A DNA stretch of 64,000 bases from Lachnospiraceae bacterium (GTDB lineage Bacteria; Bacillota; Clostridia; Lachnospirales; Lachnospiraceae), in the NCBI GenBank assembly GCA_017612555.1, contig JAGAFR010000053.1, positions 116,869 through 180,868 of the forward strand, read 5' to 3'. This document shows positions 19,131-27,578 of the stretch, one piece after another. The position numbers were made by a program, and so were the translations under genes. How positions within the stretch are numbered: position 1 is the stretch's first letter; every line of letters starts with the position of its first letter. A model generated the notes under the pieces. It had not been told where the DNA came from and searched no databases. It saw only the letters and a program-made list of their open reading frames with translations.

Positions 19131-20095
19131 CAGGGGAACCTCTCCAGTTCTTCCGATACTCTCGCCTGTGCGCGCTTCGTATACATTTTGAGAAGACCGG
19201 GCATATAAAGCGCCATAAAGGTTTTGATACGAAGCTGTCTGCCGATAAGAGGATTCTTAGCGCCGGCAAGAACCGCTATCTTTTTGGTATATTCCTTTAT
19301 ATCTTCTTTATCCGGTTCATCCGAAACAAGTTCGTTCTGAAGCGCAGTGATGAACTCATAGAGCATGAACCTGTTACATTCATTGGCAAGCTCGGGATGT
19401 TCATTTGTCAGAAACTCCTCCATCAGGAGGTTGGCTTCAACATTCTTTCTCACCATCCCGCTCTTCTTTGAACAGCTCCCTTTTCGCTCGCGGAAATGGT
19501 ACATCGGAGTCGGATCATAGACGATCCTGTCAGCCGAAGACAGCAGCCTGTCGACGACTATCCTGTCCTCGACCGTTATGTCGGTACGAAAATGAAGTCC
19601 TTCGAATACCTTTCTTGAAAAAAGCTTGTCCCAGCAATGAAGGAAAAAACCTTCGTGTCCGAGGGTTACCGAAAGTGCCTGTGTCGCATCAAGCACGACA
19701 GGCTCTGCAGGGCTGTCGGAAAGCGTTTTTCCTACATACTCATAAAACCTTCCGCACACGGAGATATCCGCATCGTACTTTGTCATATTATCAAGCATCC
19801 GCCGGAACATATCGGGCTCAATATAGTCATCGGAATCAACGAAGCCGAGCCAGTCGCCGGTAACCTCGGCGAGGCCCTGATTTCGCGCATCCGCTATGCC
19901 TTTTGCCTCACCGGTTATGAGCTTTATCCTGGGGTCAAGCTTTGCGTACCTGCGGCAGATCTCTTCCGACGCATCCGTCCCGTGACCTGCCACTATGATG
20001 AGCTCTATATCTTTATAAGTCTGATCGAGAACACTTTTGATGCTCTGCTCAACGTAAGGTTCTACGTTGTACACGATCATGATTATGCTGATCAA
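19130..20095 (-). CDS. GT-A glycosyltransferase, GT2 family
   Basis: This 321-residue protein begins ISIIMIVYNVEPYVEQSI with the usual VLDQTYKDIELIIV strand. FVDSDDYIEPDMF is the metal-binding motif and DARNQGL the nucleotide site. The C-terminal third is helical and basic (TKRAQARVSEELERF), perhaps a membrane-surface contact. It overlaps the upstream GH99-like gene by ATGA and shares one base with the downstream gene. Donor unknown. Confidence 0.9.
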   Translation of the reverse strand: MISIIMIVYNVEPYVEQSIKSVLDQTYKDIELIIVAGHGTDASEEICRRYAKLDPRIKLITGEAKGIADARNQGLAEVTGDWLGFVDSDDYIEPDMFRRMLDNMTKYDADISVCGRFYEYVGKTLSDSPAEPVVLDATQALSVTLGHEGFFLHCWDKLFSRKVFEGLHFRTDITVEDRIVVDRLLSSADRIVYDPTPMYHFRERKGSCSKKSGMVRKNVEANLLMEEFLTNEHPELANECNRFMLYEFITALQNELVSDEPDKEDIKEYTKKIAVLAGAKNPLIGRQLRIKTFMALYMPGLLKMYTKRAQARVSEELERFP

Positions 20096-21180
20096 TCCGT
20101 CACCCGCTTTATCGCTTCAAGATATGCGTATCCCCTGGATTCGTCGGGTTCGACATATGCGCCTTCACCCCATTCGTTCCAGGCGTTCACGTATACAAAA
20201 TCAACTTCTCTTCCCGATACCTTGTCCGAGAGCCTGCGAAGAGCTTCTTCAAACAACTGCGGGTTCATACCTTTATATACAAGACCTTTGTAGTCTCTTC
20301 TCGGGGTATTGTCCCAATCGGGAAGTATGCCGGGAAACTCATTTTCGGCATATTGCCTCGAAGTTATCGAGTCCAGAATACGCCTTCCGCTAACGCTTCT
20401 CTCCAGCACATATCCGGCCCTCTTCCCGATAAGATCGTTCCTTGCGGTCCGGATAAGCGTTCCGATGTTGTATGCTGCTTTTCCCGCACATCCCATTCCG
20501 TATTTAAGAGTATATCCGGGCTCGAAGAAATAATACCCGTCTATAAACCTGCTCCTGTTATCGGAGCCTGCCGCAGTCTTTCCGGAGATGATATATACTC
20601 CGTCAAAGCCTTCGTCCTTTGCCCATTCATCAAAAGAGCGCGCCATGTCCTCAAAACAGGGTATGTCAAAAGTCTTGTAGATCTGCCATACCGGCCTGTT
20701 ACCGACCTTGATGTATCTTCTGTCACGAAAGAACGGAAGGAGATGTTCAAAAAGCTTTCTCCAGTCGGACCGGTCCCCGTACTCCTGTGCGATCAGAACC
20801 TGGTCCGAGAGTCCGTACCACGTCCTTGTCCACGTCTCATTCGCCCAGCATATGTTGTAATTGATGTCTATCTCGGGATGGTCAAGCAGTGTCCTGAGCG
20901 GCTTTTCCATCAGTGTCTTTCCGTTAAAATAATATTGGTAGATGCAAAAGCCGTATACTCCGTATTTGCGTGCAAGCTCAGCCTGACGGAACAGCGTGGC
21001 GATACCGTTCTTATCAAGATCATAATAATCCTTTCCCAACGGGACCCTTGGCTGGTCATGTCCTTTGAAAAGTGGTTTTGCCCGCTTTACAGCAACCCAT
21101 TCCGTATAGTCCTTGCCCCACCACTCATCGTTTTCCGGAAAGGAGTGGTATTGAGGCAGATACATGCAGATAACCTTCAT
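20092..21180 (-). CDS. WbsX-like, glycoside hydrolase family 99-like protein
   Basis: This 362-residue protein opens with YLPQYHSFPENDEWWGKDYTEW, the signature of the WbsX group. These proteins are related to GH99 endo-mannosidases and common in O-antigen and capsule clusters. YGVYGFCIYQYYF, ICWANETWTRTWYG and the C-terminal YVNAWNEWGEGAYVEPD are also family hallmarks; the Trp-Asn-Glu-Trp-Glu segment lies in the predicted active site. There is no signal peptide, so it likely acts inside the cell. Whether such proteins cut or transfer sugars is not settled. Confidence 0.88.
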   Translation of the reverse strand: MKVICMYLPQYHSFPENDEWWGKDYTEWVAVKRAKPLFKGHDQPRVPLGKDYYDLDKNGIATLFRQAELARKYGVYGFCIYQYYFNGKTLMEKPLRTLLDHPEIDINYNICWANETWTRTWYGLSDQVLIAQEYGDRSDWRKLFEHLLPFFRDRRYIKVGNRPVWQIYKTFDIPCFEDMARSFDEWAKDEGFDGVYIISGKTAAGSDNRSRFIDGYYFFEPGYTLKYGMGCAGKAAYNIGTLIRTARNDLIGKRAGYVLERSVSGRRILDSITSRQYAENEFPGILPDWDNTPRRDYKGLVYKGMNPQLFEEALRRLSDKVSGREVDFVYVNAWNEWGEGAYVEPDESRGYAYLEAIKRVTD

Positions 21181-21201
21181 TATGACACCTGAATATGAAC
21201 G

Positions 21202-22329
21202 CTACTTCATCCAAACAGTCTTGTTTACAATGTGCGTATAACTCTGGATCAGTCTTACGACCTTTGCCGATACGTTTTCATCGATATAGTCCGCCGGCAT
21301 CGCAGTCTTTTCGTTATTCTCGTACATTGATACGGCAAGTTCAACAGCCTGACATACATCACTCTCTTTTATCCCACCGATAACGATCGTGCCCTTGTCG
21401 AGAACTTCCGGTCTCTCCGTTGATGTCCTGATCAGAACTGCCGGAAATCCCAGCATTGCCGATTCTTCGGACAATGTCCCCGAATCGGACATGACGCAGT
21501 ATGCGTTTTGCTGGAGTTTATTGTAATCAAGGAACCCGAAAGGCTTCATGCTCTGTACGAGCGGATCGAACTTAAATCCCCTCTTTTCTATGAACTTGGC
21601 ACTCCTCGGATGCGTGGAATATATGACCGGAATCTTATATTTTGCGGCGATCACATTTACCGAGTTCATGAGTTCCATGAAATTCTCTTCAATATCGATG
21701 TTTTCTTCCCTGTGGGCGGACAGAAGTATATAACGGCCCTTTTCAAGTCCGAGACGTTCCAGTACATCGCTTTTTTCTATCTCATCCTTATGTGCCGCAA
21801 TGACTTCGCTCATCGGAGATCCGGTAACAAATACCGTCTTGCCGTCAATCCCCTCAGACAGAAGGTATCTTCTTGAATTCTCGGTATATGGCAGGTTGAT
21901 ATCCGATATGTGATCCACGATCTTGCGGTTGATCATCTCGGAAACATTCCAGTCCCAGCATCTGTTCCCGGCTTCCATATGGAAGATCGGTATCTTAAGA
22001 CGCTTGGCACTTATGGCGGAAAGTGCCGAATTGGTATCACCCAGAACAAGAACTGCATCCGGACGGATCTTCTCCAGGAGCGAATATGACTTTGCGATTA
22101 TATTTCCCATCGTCTCTCCGAGATCGGCTCCGACGCACTCCAGATAATGGTCCGGGCTTCGAAGCTCCAGATCCTTAAAGAATATCTCATTAAGTGTATA
22201 GTCATAATTCTGTCCGGTATGAACAAGGGTGTGATCAAAATACCGGTCACAGCACTTGATGACTTCCGACAGCCTTATGATCTCGGGACGTGTTCCCACG
22301 ATCGTACACACTTTCAGTTTATCCGACAT
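21202..22329 (-). CDS. UDP-N-acetylglucosamine 2-epimerase-like enzyme, CapG/WecB family
   Basis: GT-B-fold epimerase of 375 residues. VGTRPEIIRLSEVI at the N-terminus, HTGQNYDYTLNEIFF, LGDTNSALSA, HMEAGNRCWDWNVSEMINRKI and SAHREENID are all conserved in WecB/CapG. The HTGQNYD and EAGNRCWD versions, rather than HTGQHxxM and EAGLR, are those of CapG/FnlC. That enzyme epimerises C2 of a UDP-6-deoxy-amino sugar to give UDP-N-acetyl-L-fucosamine. CapF and CapE lie directly upstream, which supports this reading. Confidence 0.88.
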   Translation of the reverse strand: MSDKLKVCTIVGTRPEIIRLSEVIKCCDRYFDHTLVHTGQNYDYTLNEIFFKDLELRSPDHYLECVGADLGETMGNIIAKSYSLLEKIRPDAVLVLGDTNSALSAISAKRLKIPIFHMEAGNRCWDWNVSEMINRKIVDHISDINLPYTENSRRYLLSEGIDGKTVFVTGSPMSEVIAAHKDEIEKSDVLERLGLEKGRYILLSAHREENIDIEENFMELMNSVNVIAAKYKIPVIYSTHPRSAKFIEKRGFKFDPLVQSMKPFGFLDYNKLQQNAYCVMSDSGTLSEESAMLGFPAVLIRTSTERPEVLDKGTIVIGGIKESDVCQAVELAVSMYENNEKTAMPADYIDENVSAKVVRLIQSYTHIVNKTVWMK

Positions 22330-22331
22330 CT

Positions 22332-23444
22332 TTACACCTCTTCAAAAAACGTATCGCTTCTGTTTGGATCGAACACTTCGTTGACCCACATGACGGTAGC
22401 CATATCATCGTCTCCGATATTGGCTATGCTGTGCGTATACCCGCACGGTATATCTATCACTTCAAGCTTGTCTCCCGATACCCGGTACTCCGTCACCGTA
22501 TCGGTCCCTATCTTGCGCAGCCTGATAAGACCCGTTCCCCGAACCACAAGAAACTTCTCGTTCTTGGTATTGTGCCAGTGATTACCCTTTACTATCCCCG
22601 GATGGGAAATGTTTACCGACACCTGCCCCCGCTCGGGTGTGCGCAGAAACTCCGTGAACGACCCTCTGTCATCCTCATGCATCGTAAGCGGATATGACAG
22701 GTCGTCATCCGGCAGATAACTTAAATACGTACTGTACAGCTTCTTTTCAAACCCGTCGGAAAAATCAGGAAGTTCAAGCTTCCTCCGACCTTCCGAAAAC
22801 CTGTATAAGAGTTCGGGAATCTGTCCCAACTTAACATCATAAACAACCGGAACGTATCCGAATCCGTCTTTTACATGCTCACGTCCGTACATGCACTCTA
22901 TGATCTCATCCACAACATCATCTATATACACGAGGGTGAGCTTTGTGTCGGGATCGTTAACCTTGATCGGAAGGCCGCGCGCTATATTATGACAGAAAGT
23001 GGCAACGGCCGAATTGTAATTCGGGCGGCACCACTTACCGAACACGTTGGGAAATCTGTATACTACAGCCTTGCTTCCGGACTTTTTCGCATGTTCAAAT
23101 ACAAGATCCTCTCCGGCCTTCTTGCTGATCCCGTACGGATTATCAAGAGCTGCCTGTATCGACGACGACACGATGATCTTGGCTTTTCTGTTTCCGGACT
23201 GTTCAAGCGAAGAGATCACACGGCCGGTAAAACCGCAGTTTCCCTCCATGTACTCACTGTTATCAAGCGGTCTGTTTATTCCCGCAAGATGAACAACCAC
23301 ATCACAGTCGGCGGCATATTCGTCAAGGAGTGCCGGATCCGTATCTGTATCAAACGGACAGACCGTAATATCTTCCATGTATTTAAGGCGCTGTATCAGG
23401 TTTTTCCCGATAAATCCCCCTGCGCCGGTCACAAGGATCTTCAA
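22332..23444 (-). CDS. CapF-like bifunctional reductase/cupin of UDP-L-FucNAc synthesis
   Basis: Two domains in 370 residues, the length of CapF. An N-terminal SDR domain has VTGAGGFIGKNL, SSSIQAALDNPYGISKKAGE (YxxxK) and FPNVFGKW. A C-terminal cupin domain (about 245-370) has NISHPGIVKGNHWHNTKNEKF with its metal-binding His residues. In CapF the cupin epimerises C3 and the SDR reduces C4. The start is taken as TTG at 23444: GGAGG lies 8 bases upstream, and TTGA overlaps the capE stop by 4 bases. A GTG at 23459 is the alternative. Confidence 0.9.
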   Translation of the reverse strand: MKILVTGAGGFIGKNLIQRLKYMEDITVCPFDTDTDPALLDEYAADCDVVVHLAGINRPLDNSEYMEGNCGFTGRVISSLEQSGNRKAKIIVSSSIQAALDNPYGISKKAGEDLVFEHAKKSGSKAVVYRFPNVFGKWCRPNYNSAVATFCHNIARGLPIKVNDPDTKLTLVYIDDVVDEIIECMYGREHVKDGFGYVPVVYDVKLGQIPELLYRFSEGRRKLELPDFSDGFEKKLYSTYLSYLPDDDLSYPLTMHEDDRGSFTEFLRTPERGQVSVNISHPGIVKGNHWHNTKNEKFLVVRGTGLIRLRKIGTDTVTEYRVSGDKLEVIDIPCGYTHSIANIGDDDMATVMWVNEVFDPNRSDTFFEEV

Positions 23445-24478
23445 TCGCGCTTCCTCCACTCTTCAAGTTCATCCCTTATATAGCTGAGCGCAAGCAGCTT
23501 CTCCTTGACCTGCTCCACATTCAGGATAGTCGTGTTATTGGAATTAAACTCGGTAAGCTTTGCCCTCTCGACGCTGCCTTCCCTGAAATACTTATCATAG
23601 TTCAGATCTCTCTGATCCGCGGGAACTCTGAAGAAATTGCCAAGATCATATGCTCTTGCGCATTCTTCGTTCGTAAGAAGCGTTTCATACATCTTCTCTC
23701 CGTGTCTGATACCGATGACCTTCACTTCATTATCCGCATCAAACAGTTCCTTAACGGCTGTTGCAAGCGTCTCTATTGTACAGGCCGGAGCCTTCTGGAC
23801 CATTATGTCTCCCGCCTGTGCGTTTTGGAATGCAAACAGTACGAGTTCTACGGCTTCTTCAAGGCTCATTATGAATCTCGTCATCGAAGGTTCCGTTACG
23901 GTAAGGGGAAGCCCCTGTTTGATCTGGTCTATGAACAACGGTATGACCGATCCCCGTGAGCACATTACATTTCCGTATCTTGTCCCGCATATGAGCGTTC
24001 TGTCCGGATCAACGGTCCTCGACTTGGCAACGAATACTTTTTCCATCATTGCCTTACTGGTTCCCATGGCATTTACCGGGTATGCCGCCTTATCGGTCGA
24101 TAAGCAGATCACCTTGGAAACGCCGGCTTCGATCGCACAGGTGAGCACGTTGTCGGTTCCGATGACATTCGTCCTGACTGCTTCCATCGGGAAGAATTCA
24201 CAGCTCGGCACCTGCTTGAGAGCGGCCGCATGGAATATGAAGTCAACTCCGTGCATCGCGTCTCTTACACTTTGTATGTTCCTGACATCACCGATGTAAT
24301 ACTTGATCTTCGGATCATTATAGTGATGTCTCATATCGTCCTGTTTTTTCTCGTCACGCGAGAAGATCCTGATCTCTTTGATATCGGTTTCAAGGAATCT
24401 GTTAAGAACCGCATTTCCGAACGATCCCGTTCCTCCGGTTATCAAAAGCGTCTTGTTTGAAAAAAAATTCTCAGTCAT
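23441..24478 (-). CDS. UDP-GlcNAc 4,6-dehydratase/5-epimerase, CapE/FnlA/WbjB type
   Basis: First enzyme of UDP-L-FucNAc synthesis. It is a soluble SDR of 345 residues from the ATG at 24478, which overlaps the stop of the CapD-like gene by 8 bases. The N-terminus has LITGGTGSFGNAVL, then IFSRDEKKQDDMRHHY, HAAALKQVPSCEFFP, LSTDKAAYPVNAMGTSK (catalytic Met/Lys in place of the usual SDR Tyr) and RYGNVMCSRGSVIPLF. These sites and the CapF/CapG neighbours set it apart from the longer, membrane-bound CapD protein next door. Confidence 0.92.
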   Translation of the reverse strand: MTENFFSNKTLLITGGTGSFGNAVLNRFLETDIKEIRIFSRDEKKQDDMRHHYNDPKIKYYIGDVRNIQSVRDAMHGVDFIFHAAALKQVPSCEFFPMEAVRTNVIGTDNVLTCAIEAGVSKVICLSTDKAAYPVNAMGTSKAMMEKVFVAKSRTVDPDRTLICGTRYGNVMCSRGSVIPLFIDQIKQGLPLTVTEPSMTRFIMSLEEAVELVLFAFQNAQAGDIMVQKAPACTIETLATAVKELFDADNEVKVIGIRHGEKMYETLLTNEECARAYDLGNFFRVPADQRDLNYDKYFREGSVERAKLTEFNSNNTTILNVEQVKEKLLALSYIRDELEEWRKRD

Positions 24479-26396
24479 TTGTAGGCTCCCATTTATGCGG
24501 CTTATTGTCATATGTTCTGTCGATCGGAAGAGTGCCGTCAGCGTTTCTCATCTGATATGTGGGCACCATCTTCTTGACCCATTTACGTATCGTCTCGTCA
24601 TCCGTCTCATCCTTGGACAGCTCGTTTACGATCTCAAGCTCCTTGTAGAATTCCTCTTCATCAAACTCTATGGGCTTTCCAATATGTATCCTGCTGTTGG
24701 CAGTATCCTGAAGCCCTTCCTCTTCCATCAGCATCTCTTCGTACAGCTTTTCGCCCGGACGCAGTCCCGTAAACTGTATCTGTATGTCCTCACCGGGAAC
24801 ATAGCCCGACAGGCGGATAAGGTTGATGGCAAGATCAAGTATCCGGACAGGCTCACCCATTTCAAGAACGAATATCTCCCCACCCTTTGCATAGGCTCCC
24901 GCCTGAAGCACAAGAGATACCGCTTCCGGTATCGTCATAAAATACCTGATGATGTTCGGGTGTGTAACAGTAACAGGACCTCCTGCTTCTATCTGCTTCT
25001 TGAAAAGCGGAATGACCGATCCGTTACTGCCGAGAACGTTTCCGAACCTTACTGCTACGAACTCGGTATCGCTCTTATGATTGTATGACTGTACGATCAT
25101 CTCACATATACGCTTGCTGGCACCCATGATATTGGTCGGATTGACAGCCTTGTCGGTCGATATCATGACAAAACGCTTTGTCCCGTGCCTGCTTGCCGCC
25201 TCCGCAAGCTTCCATGTTCCCATGACATTGTTCTTGATCGCCTCGTTGGGGGAATCTTCCATAAGAGGCACGTGCTTGTGGGCAGCCGCATGGTACACGA
25301 TGTCCGGATGGTATTTTTCAAATATCGAATTAAGTCTGTTCGTATTGCGAACGCTCCCGATCAGTACCTTCAGATCCAGGTCCGGATAAGCACGCACCAG
25401 CTCCTGCTGTATCGCATATGCGCTGTTTTCGTATATATCAAAAATGATCAGTTGCTTAGGTCTATGAGTCGCTATCTGACGGCACAGTTCGCTTCCTATC
25501 GATCCGCCTCCTCCGGTAACAAGGATGACCTTGTCGCTTACATATCCCATTATCGAATCAAGATCGATCTTTACCTGGTCACGTCCCAGAAGATCGGCGA
25601 TATCGACCTTACGCAGCTGGCTGACGTTCACCTCACCGTTAACGAGCTGATACATTCCGGGGAGGGTCTTCAGTTCGCATTTTGTCTGTTTACAGATCTC
25701 AAGTATGTCCCTTATCGTTGACTTCGATGCGGTGGGCATCGCTATTATGATCTCATCGATATCATACTTGACCGCATTCTCGATGATGTCTTCCCTGCCG
25801 CCTACCACCTTCACGCCATGTATGTAGTTGCCGATCTTGGACCTGTCATCATCGATGACGCACATCGCATTTTTTTCTATGTAACTTGACGAGCGCATCT
25901 CTCGGATCAGCGTGTTTCCAGCATCTCCGGCACCGATTATCATAACGTTCACGCTCTTGGCGCTGCTGACACGCTTTTCTATGAACGTACGGAATACCCT
26001 GTAAAAGAATCTGGTCACCGCAACAAATGCCAGAAGAAATCCTCCGAAGAACACGTAACAGCTCCTCGGGTAGATCCAGTGAAGTATCAGATTGACAATG
26101 ATCATCTGTATGACTGCGGAACACAGACATGCTCCGAGTATGCTGAACATCTCCGGTGCTCCCGCGTACTCCCACAGGCTCTGATACAGATGGAACAGCC
26201 AGAACAATATAAGAGTGATGATCACGGAATACGGAAGAAACCCGACAGCCGTATCGATATATACTCTGTCAGGAATCTCTGATATGGAAAAATCAAATCT
26301 CGCGATAAGTGCAAGAAACGTTGCAACGATCACGGAAAGCGTGTCGCAAAGTATCAGCCCTATTCTTCGGATTATCAGTTGTCTGCTCTTTATCAT
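24471..26396 (-). CDS. CapD/PglF/WbpM-type membrane-bound UDP-sugar 4,6-dehydratase
   Basis: About 641 residues. Four N-terminal membrane helices (first 140 residues) are followed by a CoA-binding-like Rossmann domain (MIIGAGDAGNTLIREM) and the catalytic SDR domain (LVTGGGGSIGSELCRQI). The latter has HAAAHKHVPLMEDSPNEA, ISTDKAVNPTNIMGASKR and RFGNVLGSNGSVIPLF. It removes water from UDP-GlcNAc to give the 4-keto-6-deoxy sugar. The ATG at 26396 is used. A TTG at 26423 would sit at the predicted transcript start of the promoter just upstream, so it is less likely; neither has a clear SD. The product may feed a deoxy-amino sugar, but no aminotransferase is in the window. Confidence 0.92.
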   Translation of the reverse strand: MIKSRQLIIRRIGLILCDTLSVIVATFLALIARFDFSISEIPDRVYIDTAVGFLPYSVIITLILFWLFHLYQSLWEYAGAPEMFSILGACLCSAVIQMIIVNLILHWIYPRSCYVFFGGFLLAFVAVTRFFYRVFRTFIEKRVSSAKSVNVMIIGAGDAGNTLIREMRSSSYIEKNAMCVIDDDRSKIGNYIHGVKVVGGREDIIENAVKYDIDEIIIAMPTASKSTIRDILEICKQTKCELKTLPGMYQLVNGEVNVSQLRKVDIADLLGRDQVKIDLDSIMGYVSDKVILVTGGGGSIGSELCRQIATHRPKQLIIFDIYENSAYAIQQELVRAYPDLDLKVLIGSVRNTNRLNSIFEKYHPDIVYHAAAHKHVPLMEDSPNEAIKNNVMGTWKLAEAASRHGTKRFVMISTDKAVNPTNIMGASKRICEMIVQSYNHKSDTEFVAVRFGNVLGSNGSVIPLFKKQIEAGGPVTVTHPNIIRYFMTIPEAVSLVLQAGAYAKGGEIFVLEMGEPVRILDLAINLIRLSGYVPGEDIQIQFTGLRPGEKLYEEMLMEEEGLQDTANSRIHIGKPIEFDEEEFYKELEIVNELSKDETDDETIRKWVKKMVPTYQMRNADGTLPIDRTYDNKPHKWEPTND

Positions 26397-26429
26397 ACAA
26401 AAAAACCGTGCCAATTTATTCAAAAGAAT

Positions 26430-26458
26430 ATTATATCAAACAGACCTTGCTATTGCAA
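26430..26458 (-). promoter_or_regulatory. Strong extended -10 promoter for region A
   Basis: On the minus strand, TTGCAA (26458-26453), a 17-base spacer, then TATAAT (26435-26430) preceded by TGA, giving an extended -10. The -35 lies inside the 3' end of the Wzy-like gene. Predicted start of transcription is near 26423. This divides regions A and B into separately driven units; the same TTGCAA-17 layout recurs at rmlD. Confidence 0.75.
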
Positions 26459-27578
26459 TTAACGCAAGGACTGCCGTAAGGAACGGAGGCACTATGAAAA
26501 AGTTCTCCATAAACGACGCTGCGAGGATCGCAAAGACTGCAGCAACAGCCGATCTTGCCACGATGTTATCCGTATACTGTCGAAGTCCCAACAGCCTGTG
26601 GATGAGCATGCCGCATATGCATACAAACACGATCACGCCGTGAACTATCAGTATATCAAGAAGGCCGTTGTGAACTTCGAACATCCCTCCCATCCATTCG
26701 GCTTTAAGCTTATATGAGCTGCCTATACCGGTAACGGGGCTTTTAAGGAACGCAGACCACAGGTCAGCCCAGATAGCATCCCTTCCCGAGATTATATCCT
26801 TGTAAAATATCCTTACGTCAAATGAAGAGGCATACTTTCCAAGCCACACGTACACAAGCGATATGATGATAGCTCCGATCGTTGCGCCGATAGTTAAGAT
26901 CGTGTAACATACCCTGTTCTTCCAGACTTTTGCAGGTATCAGCAAAAGGATCGTAAACGTTACAAGCCCCAGAAGCGCACATCTTGCCCTGTACCACGCG
27001 ATTATGTTATATCCCCATACGAACATGAACGGTATGAAGAAAGTAAGGAACCGGTAACCCGTATTACCTGCCGACTTAAGCCTCTGTCTTGCACCGAGAA
27101 GGAGCGTTATCGCGAACACGAACCCGGTTATGAGCACAAGCCCTCCGTAATTGGTGTTGTATCCCTTAAAGTAACCTTTAACATCAAACGTCCAGTAGAA
27201 AAAATAAAATCCGGTATAACAAAGGCAGAACCACGAAAGGATCCCCGAAAAACTGACCTTATCGGCCAGATAGACGGCAAGCGCCACATCCACGGCGGTA
27301 AACCAGGCTCCTTTACCCGAGTGCACGATCAGAATGTTGACAAGAGCTACAACGGCAACAGCAGCCACGATCCACAGACCCTTATCCTTTATGCCGTCCT
27401 GCGCATATGCAAATGCAGCTCCCACAAGAAACAGGAACAGGAACACGGTCCCGTAGGGCGCAAAGAACTCATACCATTCGTATTCATTCCACAGCAATAC
27501 CGTCTGAATGACAAATGATGCGACAACCGCAATGTTTGCAGCCTTTATTCTCTTCTCTCTATCCTTTAGTATTTCCAT
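26436..27578 (-). CDS. Wzy/WaaL-like O-antigen polymerase or ligase (first of two)
   Basis: This 380-residue protein is almost entirely hydrophobic. The large outside loop carries SGRDAIWADLWSAFLKSP, VTGIGSS and VHNGLLDILIVHGVIVF, the conserved arginine- and histidine-containing pattern of the Wzy_C family that joins or transfers repeat units on the outer face of the membrane. It overlaps the flippase gene upstream by 20 bases. It resembles the protein at 29012-30232, which suggests a duplication. Polymerase versus ligase cannot be told from sequence. Confidence 0.85.
   Translation of the reverse strand: MEILKDREKRIKAANIAVVASFVIQTVLLWNEYEWYEFFAPYGTVFLFLFLVGAAFAYAQDGIKDKGLWIVAAVAVVALVNILIVHSGKGAWFTAVDVALAVYLADKVSFSGILSWFCLCYTGFYFFYWTFDVKGYFKGYNTNYGGLVLITGFVFAITLLLGARQRLKSAGNTGYRFLTFFIPFMFVWGYNIIAWYRARCALLGLVTFTILLLIPAKVWKNRVCYTILTIGATIGAIIISLVYVWLGKYASSFDVRIFYKDIISGRDAIWADLWSAFLKSPVTGIGSSYKLKAEWMGGMFEVHNGLLDILIVHGVIVFVCICGMLIHRLLGLRQYTDNIVARSAVAAVFAILAASFMENFFIVPPFLTAVLALIAIARSV

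Noticed and set aside
20353-21192. Long plus-strand open frame (279 codons)
   Set aside because: Lies opposite the conserved GH99-like gene, has no SD and no family motifs; arises from codon bias of the true gene.
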